Assembly: GCA_028023455.1 (NCBI GenBank)
Contig: JAQFVV010000151.1
Coordinates: forward strand, 527,001-591,000
Reading direction: 5' to 3'
DNA from: Epiperipatus broadwayi
Lineage: Eukaryota > Onychophora > Udeonychophora > Euonychophora > Peripatidae
DNA: 64,000 bases
Below the pieces are notes generated by a model. It did no database searches and was not told the origin of the DNA. It saw only the letters and a list, made by a program, of their open reading frames with translations. Within the stretch, counting starts at the first letter, position 1. Each line of letters opens with the position of its first letter. Made by a program: the position numbers and the translations under genes. Positions 24,523 through 35,702 of the stretch are shown piece after piece.

Positions 24523-25040
24523 TAGTAGATATGAGTTTTGCGATGATTATATAACCAATATGTGAAACACAAACACGTCCACATATAGAACATGCACTAT
24601 TCCATTATACTATTTATATGATATTTTTACAATGCTATATTCTAATTTTTTCTGCAGCAAATTTTTCTTTGAGAAATACTTCAATACAGTGTTTAATTGT
24701 AGCTCTTAGATGTATTGTATCCTCTGCCATGTATTCCTACTGAAAACAATCAACATTGCACTTTTTTTAGAATATTTTTGTGATGACCGTCATTTCATAA
24801 ATGGACTCTGCATCATGCATAAAAATCATGTCCACGTTCACAATAGAATACTCTGGTAGAAAGCTCCTGTTTCACATGTCCAATCCAACAAAAATGTGAT
24901 TTTATAGTAACCGACTTTGTAGTTTTATATCCAGAAAATTGAAGAACATTATCTTGCCACTGTATTTTTAAATTTTTACTTTAAGCATTCTTAAATGAAA
25001 CTTTAATAATGTGTTTATATTATATCAATAAGATGTCCAA
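23576..25040. other. A+T-rich gap with (AAT)n microsatellite
   Basis: GAT/AAT trinucleotide array at 24477-24523. Nothing else recognised. Confidence 0.6.
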
Positions 25041-25178
25041 GTCTTACTTCTAGTCAAGCGTTGTTAGCCGAGAGGTCAGTGTAGCTGCCTTGCAAGCAAG
25101 CAGTTGATTGCAGGTGGTTGTTGCGGGTTTGTCTCCGGCCGATGCCATGACATATGAAAAAAAAAAGTCTTACTTCTA
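25041..25178 (+). mobile_element. tRNA-derived SINE copy 4 with 12-bp TSD
   Basis: Body 25053-25166 with GTCAAGCGTTGTTAGCCGAG, AGAGGTCAGTGTAGCTGCC, GCGGGTTTGTCTCCGGCC and CATATGAAAA tail. The exact 12-bp direct repeat GTCTTACTTCTA lies at 25041-25052 and 25167-25178. One of the most complete copies; the A-box GCCGAGAGGTC is intact. Confidence 0.95.
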
Positions 25179-25689
25179 TACACTAAATTAACATTCTATA
25201 TCGAAATTACGATCCCATTATATGAATATACACAATAATAAAACATACATATGTAAAATGTATCAATTTAAAATAATATGACATTGCAATATTTTAAAAG
25301 GTGGTAAATTACTACCAATGATGATAAATTGTAATCATTTATTTGCATTACCTAGTTAATTCAATCTTTGGATAAAAAAACTTAATGCAACATACATATA
25401 CATGAACCACTGCATCTGTAAAAAATAACTTAAAAGCTATACTTGACTGTAGAAGCTAATTATTTGCATTTATCACTACTTTGTCCTGTTCAAGTCGTGA
25501 ATATAGTATTAGTGCCTAGCTTATACTATATTACCACCCCATTCCCCTTTTAATCCTATTAGTATATGCTTGGAATAGTAATAATATCCAAACAGACCAG
25601 ATAATATTTCACAGGCAGCTAAGAATATAGTAGATTTTCATTTACTGACTAATTTTCAGTAGTTAGTTGGACTGGCTGAAAACTGGACT

Positions 25690-25797
25690 ATTTTTTTTTC
25701 TCATGTGTCATAGCATCAGCCGAGAAGTGAACCCACTAACCCAGGACAACTGCTTGTAAAGCAGCTGTCGCTGACCTCTCGACCACCAATGCTTGAC
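25690..25797 (-). mobile_element. tRNA-derived SINE copy 5
   Basis: Minus orientation with T-run 25691-25699, then TCATAGCATCAGCCGAGAAG and GACCTCTCGACCACCAATGC (A-box complement). A short GACTAT repeat on each side may be the target duplication. Confidence 0.88.
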
Positions 25798-25964
25798 TAT
25801 TTACTTGTCAATTCTCAATAATCAGTTACTTTTGCTATTGCCCAGACACTTGGAAAAAATTCTTCAGGAGCATAATATAGTCATAAAGCTGAAATCATAA
25901 ATCATGCATGCTAATTCAATAATCACTACATCAGTACTAATAACTGAATGGTTTTATTGCTGGA

Positions 25965-26070
25965 GAGTTCATAAGAAGTTTGAGAGCCAGAAGTGCTAAA
26001 ATTGGAATTGACCAGAGGTTTTCATGCTTCAAAGATGGATGCTCTACCATTGCCTTAAATCATGCAGATC
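25965..26070 (-). repeat. tRNA-like repeat family E, copy
   Basis: Shares GAGTTCATAAGAAGTTTGAG and a terminal CTACCATTGCCTTAAATCAT with 40147-40240 and 58545-58640. See 58545-58745 for the family description. Confidence 0.55.
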
Positions 26071-27315
26071 ACTCATCAATGAACCCTGAGTAAAGAAAAG
26101 ATGTGAAAATCTTTATAACTAAGAAACATTTGGCTCAATTGAGTTCTGATAAAATTTTACAACAATAATTTCAACATCATTAGCATCTAGAATTATGTTA
26201 AATGAAGATAAATCTTTAATAAAAAGTTTAGTAAATCTATCTTTTTTATTGCATTATTTTATTTATAATGTTCTTTTTCAATAACTGTTCTTGGATACAC
26301 TCCTAGGCAAATAACAGTGAGGTATTCTTTAGAGCACTGTTTTAATATATGTGCCATCATGTTGACTTGTAATCTGTAGTTACTCAGTTGTAATGTGGGT
26401 CCTAATCCTATTTCATAGACTGCATATAATTTTAAGTCTCATTTAGAGATTTCAAGTTTATTCGGGAAGGTATGGTGCGACATCATTAACATCAGCTACA
26501 TCATTATTCCAACATTTTATCACAATCTAAGGACTCTTACCACTTAAGTTTTATTCTTCCCAACTTCACTGTTTTGCTCTTTTTAATAGTTATTTAACAC
26601 CTTTTTCTTTTTCTAACTCTCTCCCTCTCATTTTCCACAGCTCTTCAATTTATAATTCCAAATATTTTTTCCACTTTTAAATACATGCTCCATATAGTTC
26701 TTAATTGCTCTATTAAATAAACTTTTTTTCAGTCACTCTCTTCCAAACTGCTATGTTTATAAAGTTATTATTCTCATTTTCTTCGGAATTCACTTTTCTA
26801 GCCTCCAACATTAAGTTTTTATCTTTTTCATTAATTATCTAAATCTCTGCTCCTTACAAATCATCTTTTATAGATCTTATTTCAAATGTTACAAATAATT
26901 TCTAAGACTGGACCATTGCAAATCTCACTCTAATTACCTTTACCATCACTTTGATCATAGTTAATTAACTTCAAATATTTAAAAACAATAATTTACTTTA
27001 TAACTTCCTGAGCTACCACTTTTACTCTTTTATTCCGTCCATGCTAAATCTATTACAAATTTAATTTGTTTTTTTCTTTTTTATATATTTGTTAAATTCA
27101 TTTTACTAGCAGCATATTTTGCCATATTAACAAATCTTTTCTCAATGTTAGTTCCATTCTTATTAAGATATTAGTCATTTAACAATTCATCTTAATAAAA
27201 ATTAAATAAACAAATAAAAATAGCATCTTTATTTTCTTTCTCTTCCCATATCTATTTCTTCTGAAGGAAGACTTTAATATTACAAATATACTGATTCACG
27301 TATATATTTTCTAAC
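26071..27315. other. A+T-rich gap, nothing recognised
   Basis: Long T-rich tracts, no coding or repeat match by eye except a weak family F-like stretch near 26370-26430. Confidence 0.55.
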
Positions 27316-27436
27316 AATTGTCACTTCTTTCTTTCATATGTCAAAGCATCATCTGGGAAGTGAACCCAAGACAACTGCTTGTAAGGCAGCTGTGTTGTCC
27401 ACTCAACCACCAACACTTGACTAATTGTCACTTCTT
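27316..27436 (-). mobile_element. tRNA-derived SINE copy 6 with 14-bp TSD
   Basis: Body 27330-27422 in minus orientation (TTTCATATGTCAAAGCATC ... CTCAACCACCAACACTTGA). The exact 14-bp direct repeat AATTGTCACTTCTT is at 27316-27329 and 27423-27436. The body is shorter than copies 3 and 4 because of internal deletions around the anticodon-arm region. Confidence 0.93.
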
Positions 27437-27514
27437 ATAATTGACATTCTACTTTTTTTAGAACACACACAAATTAATCATGTTTGACTAAAAGCTTGTG
27501 ATAATAGAATTTTA

Positions 27515-28020
27515 TTTATAATTATATATTAGACCGTTTCCATCAATTTATTTTTTCAAAATGTTTTTAGAAAAGTTCAAATTTTATTTAAACTTTTCAA
27601 ATACATTAAACTGTTAGTAATAGCATATAGGTCAGTATATAACATAATGTTTTAAATGATATTATTCCTCTTTCTTTTTCAGATGTTCTTGGCCTGACCA
27701 ATGACATTACTAATCTAGTAATTGAGATGATGGATCTTCAAATTTATGAATACTGAATTTAATGTAATTTTTAATTCTAACAAAAGCAATTCTCCACTTT
27801 TTTTTAAGGACAAGGTAAGTACACCAAATTTCTAATGACTGTTATCAGTGACAGCAACATCTTAAATTCAGTACTTATGAATATAGACACCAATTCAAAT
27901 CCACACCTGAAGAAAAGAAAATTATAATATTACTTTGTGTTTATACCAAAAAAAATTTAATTAAATTTGAATTTTTCTAAAAACATTTAACAATTAAAAG
28001 CTATATGATGGGAACTATTT
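27515..28020. mobile_element. Foldback/MITE family C, copy 1
   Basis: Left side TTTCCATCAA... AATGTTTTTAGAAAAGTTC and right side complement (GAATTTTTCTAAAAACATTT ... GATGGGAACTATTTTC) form inverted ends about 500 bp apart. AAACTGTTAGTAATAGCA near 27610 recurs at 45380, 46905 (inverted) and 60215. No coding capacity. Confidence 0.55.
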
Positions 28021-28290
28021 TCACTACTTCAATTGGATCTCTTGTCTATCTTTTATTGAATCCAAATTCATCCTAATAAAAGAACATCAATCTATTAGAA
28101 CTACATGCTTTTAAGATTCTTAACAATATCTTACTAACATATAAAATTTTAAAATTATTTTCACTATTTCAATTGGATCTCTTATCCATCTTTTACTGAA
28201 TGTAAATTGACCTTTAATAAAAGCACATCAATCTATTAGAAATACATACTTTTAAGATTCCCAACATCTTACTAACATATAAAATTAAAT
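28013..28290. repeat. 140-bp direct tandem duplication
   Basis: Units 28013-28152 and 28153-28290 align throughout (CAATTGGATCTCTT, AACATCAATCTATTAGAA, TCTTACTAACATATAAAAT) with scattered differences. Two copies only. Confidence 0.85.
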
Positions 28291-28466
28291 TAACTGTTTT
28301 AAAATCCCCACATTGTGCTGCATTCGTTCTTTTCTCTAATTTAATTACAACTGTTGAATAAAAATTATATATATAAAATAAAGAAGTTCTTTTATTCCAC
28401 AATTGCATTAAAAAGTATAAAAAAAATCTTCATCCTTCACAAATAAAGTATGGGGCAATTACATTT

Positions 28467-28534
28467 AAAAATTCATAAGTTTTTCGCTTCCCGGTCAACG
28501 CATTTGACATATGAAAAAAAAAAATTCATAAGTT
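28467..28534 (+). mobile_element. 5'-truncated SINE scrap with 14-bp TSD (copy 7)
   Basis: Only about 39 bp of the SINE 3' end remain (28482-28520: TCCCGGTCAACG, then TTTGACATATGAAAA), yet the exact direct repeat AAAATTCATAAGTT flanks it at 28467-28480/28481 and 28521-28534. It therefore inserted already truncated. This shows that 3'-end recognition, not the promoter, defines the mobilised part. Confidence 0.88.
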
Positions 28535-28905
28535 AGATTTCCAAAGAATCACGTCCACTTTCTTTCATTAATACCAATCTATTCAAATTAGGCATTAGTT
28601 GCAAGACTATTTAAATGATTCCTTGGGGATCCTGACATGTGAATTTCTAAACAAGATCATCCCACACTTGTATTTGTGAAAGCTAAAGAATTTTTTTTTT
28701 CTTTTTACTCTATTTTTTTACTTTTTAATATATTTATGTGAAAAGAAGCATTTCTTTATTTTTATTTTTTTCTATTTTTTAGTTTTATATAATTCCAGAA
28801 AATACAAATGATAAAAGTTTAGATATAATTAAATGCTGCTAGATGGCAGTACTGTGAAGAAATCTGATTTATAGAAAATTATAATTTCTTGTTAATTTAT
28901 TTAAA

Positions 28906-29022
28906 TGTTACATTTTTATTTACCATTGTCAAACTCACTCCACTCACAACTTTGATACCCTGGTGAATAATGTCAAAGTTATCAGTGGTGTGAGTTTGAT
29001 AATGGTAAATAAAAATGTAACA
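28906..29022. repeat. Hairpin with 52-base arms, next to ribozyme
   Basis: Arms 28906-28957 and 28971-29022 pair along their whole length with about six mismatches around a 13-base loop. The ribozyme fold at 29069-29135 begins 47 bp downstream. It may be the inverted end of the same mobile element. Confidence 0.8.
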
Positions 29023-29068
29023 ATTTACTATAGATAAATACTCTACATATAGTAGAGATATATATGGG

Positions 29069-29135
29069 AGATAGTGACTTGAGCCAACTGAAGAGTGCTG
29101 ATTCAGCACGAAATGTATCTTGGAGTCATTTGTCT
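29069..29135 (+). ncRNA. Hammerhead ribozyme, type I, intact core
   Basis: Core CTGAAGA (29088-29094; matches consensus CUGANGA) and GAAA (29110-29113). Stem II: 29095-29100 pairs perfectly with 29104-29109 (GTGCTG/CAGCAC), loop ATT. Stem III: A113-T118 and T114-A117 with a 2-base loop; predicted cleavage after C29119. Stem I: 29084-29087 (CCAA) with 29120-29123 (TTGG), a 4-base bulge 29080-29083, then 29075-29079 (TGACT) with 29124-29128 (AGTCA), extendable to 29069-29135 with wobble pairs. All conserved core positions are present. The 2-bp stem III is like that of retrozyme and satellite hammerheads, which work best as dimers. A homologous fold is at 36825-36892. Confidence 0.85.
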
Positions 29136-31770
29136 TTTATTGTATATTTATATGAATTTAAAAAGAATGGGGAAGTATGAGATTGTTTAATATATTTAAT
29201 TTATTTATTAAAATTGTTTACAAACTTTAAAATATATATATTAGCATAAAAAATACATATGTATGCAAAATTTTAACTAGATTAGAAATTGGGAAATGGA
29301 TAAAAATTTAGTTACAAGACACTGCTTAACAAACAAAACACAATAAATTATATAAAAGTTATATAAAAATCTGAAGACTGCTCTTGTGAATCATTAATTA
29401 TAGACATAAATTAATTCTTTCAAATTTTTTTATTATACATTTTATCAATTCAACTGAAATCTCATTTATTGTTTTTTCAATTTGTCTTTATCATTGCATA
29501 ATCTATTTTGTTATCTAGTAGATCTTCTTTTGTTCAGCTATGGGTATATAACTACTTCATATCCATAACTCTATACTTACTATCCAAATTGCTGATTCTA
29601 CTATATGTTAAATCAAATCAACAAATATTATTTACAATTTCTATCCTTTTCTATATTGCCTTTTAACAGTGTGTGCTTGTTTTTAAGCTTCTTATAAATA
29701 TTTTTCACAGTATTTATAGTTTTTTGTTCATTTCTTTTTTTCTATCATTTTCCTTAATTTTGTTGTTAATAACTCAAATCATTTTTTTTTCACCTTTCAC
29801 ATCTTTTTGCCAATATTGCAGTTTCTTTTAAATTCTATTTAAAGAATTCTCATTTCTAAATTGTATTAGTTTTATTATTTAGTTTTAATTTATGTGTATT
29901 TAATTTTTTTTGTGCAGCAATAGTACTTTTTTTTTTACTTTTTCTTTTAATTTCTTAATAGCTCATTTAATTTTTGGTTCAGTTCTTTTTAATTCTCTTA
30001 AATGATAATATTAATTCTTTTTTTATTTAAGTAGTATCCAAATTTATAACTTCAAAATATATCCATACTCTTGTAATACTGTTTATAAATCTATTTGAAT
30101 CAATAATATATAATCCAATTAAAATCTATTCTTATCACATTACTACTCTTGTAGTAATTATCTCATATTTATATTTATTTCTTCAAGCATTCTTACAGAA
30201 ACCAATTGTTGTAAATATTTAATAATATTATAACAACATATTTTAGAATAAAATATCAATCTTTTACTACCTTTTTATCCTTGATTCAACTATCTTTTCA
30301 ATCCTCTATTCACAATCTCCTACAATTTTATTACCTCTTTCCTATCTTATCACAGTATCCCAATCTATCATTACTGTTATTACTCTGTATGGTTGAATAC
30401 AGTGGAAGAATGGAAGACTCTAGAGTTCAAGATTTATGGATCATAGTCCAATCCTGTCACTTCGTATGCTTATTTTTTTTAATAATCTCCCAAGCAATAA
30501 AATATTCAATATTATTATGCATTACAATTGTAAAATTCACCTTTCAATTACTTTTTCATTTTTTTAAAATAAATTATTTCTGTGTCAATAAGATTGGTTT
30601 GCAAGTCCAATTGAATGTTCACATGATCTCGTCAAAGTGCTTTCAGGCATCCTTTCAATAATATATTTCTTATAACGGTGTCAATTATTAAACTTTTTTT
30701 TGCTTTTGAATCTAAAACATTCTCTATTCTAAGTGATGCTCCCTGAGTAAAAAAAATCTGTGTACTCTCTTTATTAATTTTGCTCTCAATTTATCTCTTC
30801 TCCTAAAGATCTATAACAAATATTTTTCACTTTCACTAAGTTTATCATTTTTACTGGCCTATTCAGAGTCCTGACATTTCAAATAGCTATGAATACACTA
30901 TGATGTTGAGCTAGTTTGCTTTGATTGATTGGATAATTTTCTTCTTGCTTTCATTGAATAAAGTCATCTTTAACTTTAAAGTCATATCTTCTTCAGCAAT
31001 CCTATCTAATGATAGTTTCAAATTGTTTTGAAACATTATTTTAATTGATGCCTTCTATAGAAATCTGTAAAAACTTAATCTTATATAAGGCAATTTCTGA
31101 TTTCAAATAACATCAAACAATAACTCAGTTTCTATTTTAAAAACTCACTATGATCAATTGTATATTAAAATTTGAACATGAATTTTAAAGGAAAATTAAC
31201 TAAAGCCTCTTTTGTATCGACTTAATGGTAATTAAAAAAGCAAAGCTTATAATTCAACTTATTTTTAAATAATCTGGCTTTCAAATAAATATTTTAAATA
31301 TGCAAATACTATATAAATCTGTAATCTATTTACATTATTTATTTATGCCCTTTATAAAAATTTTAAAAAGATATGATAAAAAGTTATAAATTTCTATAGT
31401 GGGCATAAATAGATAATAACCATAAAAGATTGCATATTTATATGGTATTTAATTAATCTTGAAATAATTTTTAAAATCCACCAAACTCTATTTTGCAAAC
31501 TATAGAATAGAGCAAACTATCTATTCTTTATGTTTTAAATGCAAATAAAGCTAAATGTGTTGAAATTTCAAAATGGAATTAATAATAACATTAGATGTAA
31601 ATATAAACTATAAAATCATATCTTAAACAAAAAGTATAAGACAATGTTTTATTTTTAACAACCCCTGCATTAATAAATATAAGTCAAATGTTAAATAATA
31701 GCTTCATACAACATTAAATTCATATAAAAATAAAGCACAGGTGATCAATTTTCCACCTAGCATGAGTGAG
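29136..31770. other. A+T-rich gap, nothing recognised
   Basis: Long T-rich, low-complexity sequence. The 126-codon frame at 30281-30661 has no domain, is rich in S/F/L/Q codons as expected of T-rich DNA, and has no match I recognise. Confidence 0.6.
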
Positions 31771-31771
31771 G

Positions 31772-31981
31772 CATTCAAGTCTGAAAACATTAATAAGACA
31801 GCCAGATTCCCCAAAAAATGGTTTTTTAATGAAACTTGTAAATAATGCCCACTTTTTGTTAAATCATGCCAATCTATTTTGTCAGATAACAAAACTGAGT
31901 GTTATTTACAAGTTCTATTAAAAATGATTCGTTGGGAATCTACCTTGTAAATTATCTTATTAATGTTTTCAGACTTGAATG
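31772..31981. mobile_element. Foldback element, about 85-bp arms
   Basis: CATTCAAGTCTGAAAACATT at the left end is exactly inverted at 31962-31981. Pairing continues inward with interruptions through AACTTGTAAATAA (inverted near 31905-31917). No coding. Probably a MITE or foldback. Confidence 0.75.
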
Positions 31982-32878
31982 TTCCATGAATCGGTTTATA
32001 TTATTGAAGTTACGTATTTGATAAGCTGTAAAAGTTATTTAGTGCTCAGTAATATCATTAGAATAGTGATAATACTGTATTATTATTTATGATAATGAGT
32101 TAATTGCTATGTGCAATTGTAATTACTGTATACATTTTTTTTCTTTCTGCTTTTACTGAAAAAGAATGTTATACAAAAAATTAAAGAAGGATTTTATTTT
32201 GGAAAAGTAATTTTTTTAAAAAAAATAATCATTATCTCACATTTTTGTTACTATGAAATGTCATTCTCTATGAAAGTATAAAGATTTTTAAAATGTTTTT
32301 CATAATTGCATTACTTTGAATTTTGTGAAAGGTCATTCTAAAAGTTCAATTTTACCATAATCATATTTAAACTACTAAATAAGCTGTAGTAAACTATGTT
32401 TGAATTTAGTTATAACCAACTGAAATCATATTAGTTAGCAATTTATTTCTAGTGTAAATAATTTAATTACATTTTAAATGATTTACCTAAAATTTCTTTA
32501 AGAAAAAAATCAATTTAAAAAAGAAGACTAAAAACTTTAATAATTGTTAGATTAGCGTGAGTTCCATTAAAAAAGGAAAAGACAAGAAAATGTTTGATCA
32601 AGCAAAAAATAAATAAAATAAAGCAAAAAAAAAAACTAAAATGAAAATTAGTTATCCTATTAAAAAAAAAGTACAGTTTGAATATATTTAAAAAAATAAA
32701 ACTAAATACATATGCTATTATTATATACATATATAATAATTAAAAAAATTGTGAAAATAGTAAAAAAAAATTAAATAACAATGTATTAATATCTGATCTA
32801 CAACCTTTATAAAATCTAGGGTATTAAACTAAATTCAATTCCAAATACTACTACTAGATGGCATGATTTCATTTTGCA
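31982..32878. other. A+T-rich gap, nothing recognised
   Basis: A- and T-rich low-complexity DNA only. Confidence 0.6.
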
Positions 32879-33390
32879 GTGTCACAGCACATCACATCAT
32901 CACATCACATTGGTGTGCGTTAATTTATGATAATAGCAAGGAAATTAGTTTATTGTTTAAAGCTCCAACGGGATCTTTAGAAACAAGAGAATATACATGT
33001 AAATGGGAAAATATGGGTGATTTAGTCTGCAAATTGTGTAAGGAAGGCATAGAAAATATTAGGCATCTGTTAATTGAATGTAAATGCTTGAAAGCAGAAA
33101 GGGTACAAATAATGAAGTTGTGGAAAAATAAATATGAACAAAGTGATTATACCGAAAGTGGGTTATTGGTTTTTATGCTGGGTTTGGGAAAAGATAAAAG
33201 GGATTTAGATATAAAGGCCATAGAGTTGACAAAGACTGTGTTGTAAAAATGGGATGGAGCAGATTATGGGAAAACTTAGGGTGGAAAATGGAAAGGGAAG
33301 GTAAAGTGGCTAATAGGTTTTTCTGGGCATAGTTGCTGAGAGATTCCTGATTCTGTTTAAGGAGAAGTCACAGTGCATCACATCACATCA
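32879..33390 (+). mobile_element. 5'-truncated LINE between duplicated CATCA tails
   Basis: GTCACAGCACATCACATCA... (32881-32911) on the left and AGTCACAGTGCATCACATCA (from 33367) on the right are near-identical and end in (CACAT)n. The intervening piece codes for a LINE C-terminus. Either the left tail belongs to an earlier copy into whose tail a second copy inserted, or the repeat is a long target duplication. Confidence 0.65.
32960..33246 (+). pseudogene. LINE ORF2 C-terminal region with CCHC-like motif
   Basis: The frame gives ETREYTCKWENMG, then CKLCKEGIENIRHLLIECKC, followed by about 40 charged residues and a stop at 33246. C-x2-C, then H and C in HLLIEC is the usual C-terminal zinc-binding signature of several non-LTR retrotransposons (CxxC...HxLxxC). 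Upstream RT and endonuclease are absent, so the copy is 5'-truncated. The reading is uninterrupted for about 95 codons, so it is younger than the other LINE relics here. The start codon at 32863 belongs to flanking repeat, not to a gene. Confidence 0.7.
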
Positions 33391-34499
33391 GTTTTTAATT
33401 GGTTTTTATGGCTACATCATAGCTGAAATTTATGTTTAAAAAATACATAAAATGATCTCATTATATTGTCAATAATTACACATACCTATATGTATGACAT
33501 ACATGCAAAAAAAAGAATTCATTATTAAATGAAATATCTTATTTTAATTTCTCTCTCTGAAATGTTTTAAGCAACAGCAAATTCTTATCATTGCAGATGC
33601 TATTATCATATGATTTTTTTAAATTGATGGACTGCTCATCAATGATTTGGTAATGTATTTTACTTGATGATCTTTCTTTAAGGATGTCTGATCGTTCCTA
33701 ATTGAAACATCATATGGGGTTTCTTGAAAACAAAATGTATAAAGACCACTATGTTTGTGTAATATCTAGTTTCTCTTATTTTTTATATTTATATTAAGAG
33801 CAGAAAAAAAAATTAACTCTTATAGCTGTATATTCATTAGCCAAAATAGCAAGCAATTAATGGATAAAGATAGAGAGTTTTAAAAATCACAAGATTACAA
33901 ATCTGACTATCATTGAAATTTGATCTTTACTTGGTCATTTTCAAATAAAGAAAATGGTAAGAATTTGAACTGACTCATATTAAGTGAAGCATTTATTTGA
34001 TTTTATGAAGTTAAATAAAAAGATAAAATGGATAACTGATTTGAAAGGTAAACATTTAATTGTAGCATGACAAATATTGGAAACAAATATAAGTGTAATT
34101 GATTTGCTTATAAATGAAAGAATAAAAAAAAATTACATTGCAGAAATTGGTGGAATATTAGTCAAAGTAATAAAATTAAGTGTTCAACATAATGGAAGAT
34201 ACTAAATGCAGATAAGTTTATGCCTCAAAAAATTTATATTCTGATAAAGAATTCATCATCATTAACAGCTAATCATAAGTGAGGGCAATATTCCATATGA
34301 AATACAAATAATGTAAGGGCCATTCTTTACATGTCCAACAAATCAAAAGTGTGAGAATATACAATCTCATTTCCATAAATGATGTTACATATCCTAACAC
34401 ATTCACATTGTCATAATGCAGAAAAGATTGTGGTGGCATAAGAGTTTCATAAAGACTGAGCTCTGTACTAACCAAAACGGCTTAAACAGTAAAGTTAAG
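33391..34499. other. A+T-rich gap, nothing recognised
   Basis: No gene or recognisable repeat. Confidence 0.6.
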
Positions 34500-35160
34500 T
34501 AATTTTCTACTTCTTCCTTTTCCTATGTATTGATTTCTACTTTAACATATTATACTATTTACACCTGCAGTCATCATCAGAGCTACCATATTCATATATA
34601 TAATTATATAATTAATACACTTTTCCACATATTCATATACATAATTAAATACACAATATAAACAAAAATAAATATACATTTTAATCTGACCATTATAAAT
34701 AATCATTTTCCATTTTATTACTTTACTCTTAAAATAATTCTATCAATATTTATTTTACATCACTTTATTTTATTTTTTAAATAAAAATAAGAAAAGATTA
34801 GAAGTTGATTTATAATATAAGTTAAATAGTAGAATAAATGTTAAAGTTTATAATTATAATAAATAATATTTTTTTAAAAATAAATTGATATAAAATAAAT
34901 ATTGATAGAATTATTTTAAGAGTAAAGTAACAAAATGGGAAATGATTATTTATAATGGTCAGATTAAAATGCATATTTATTTTTGTTTATATTGTGTATT
35001 TAATTATGTATAAGTGTATTAATTATATAATTATATATTTGAATATTGTAGCTCTGATGATGAGTGCAGGACAGTGGAAACTGTTAGTAAAGAAAGAGTA
35101 TTGATAAAGTATTTAAGAAAGGTGTAGATGGTATGATATGCTAAAGTTAAATAAAATGGA
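34500..35160. mobile_element. PLE-type foldback, about 280-bp arms, second copy
   Basis: Left arm (about 34500-34790) and right arm (about 34850-35160) are inverted near-copies around a centre of about 60 bp. The right arm carries CTGATGATGAGTGCAGG and GGAAACTGTTAG at 35054-35085. The left arm carries the inverse CTGCAGTCATCATCAGAGC at 34566-34584, but its GAAAC side is lost. The outer parts match the 7792-8080 element (TATGATATG...AAAGT...). No coding between the arms. Confidence 0.8.
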
Positions 35161-35639
35161 AAGAGAATGAGAAAAAAATAATAATGACGATTAATAATTT
35201 AGTTATAAGTGATATTAATAATTATCACTAAAAATTGATAACTTTCATTCAACTTCCATCCAATAGTAAAATTTTTACTGTGCATGTAATTTCAAAATTC
35301 AATGCTTTATTCTTTCAATAAAATAATAAAAACAAAAATATTCAGCCAATACCATGCAAAAAAATTATTTATGATTAGAAATATCCATAATGAGAGCAAA
35401 TGATTATGATTATTGCATTCAAAGTTTGATATATATATATAGAATCTGTTTTAGATAAAAAGCACATGACTAAACCAGCTAACCATCAAATATTGATCAG
35501 TAAACGGGTATCCAGCTATTCTTAACTAGCGAATAAAATTAGAATAGAAAATTACTAAAACTCTTAGTAGCTGCTATCTTAATGAATGCTGAGAGATGTT
35601 TTACCTTTTTTTACCTATATATATAGATCTAGTTTCTAG
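35161..35639. other. A+T-rich gap, nothing recognised
   Basis: No gene or repeat recognised. Confidence 0.6.
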
Positions 35640-35702
35640 AGTCCCAGCACTCCACTGAGGTGAGCCATAAGCTCGAAACCAATTGGTCTGGAGATAGGGA
35701 CT
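35640..35702 (+). ncRNA. Hammerhead ribozyme fold with altered core
   Basis: Stem I outer: AGTCCC (35640-35645) with GGGACT (35697-35702); inner: CTCCA (35650-35654) with TGGAG (35689-35693); internal loop AGCA/ATA. Stem II: GAGC (35662-35665) with GCTC (35671-35674), loop CATAA. GAAA at 35675-35678. Stem III: ACC/GGT around AATT; C35688 would be the cleavage site. All three helices are perfect, but the core reads CTGAGGT where CUGANGA is required (A9 replaced by T, G8 kept), so this copy is probably inactive. The loop CATAA resembles CACAA of family X. Confidence 0.72.

Noticed and set aside
27660-27780. Host exon after the polypyrimidine tract and CAG at about 27680
   Set aside because: Recurs in degenerate form at 45430-45470 as part of repeat family C, with no conserved reading frame.
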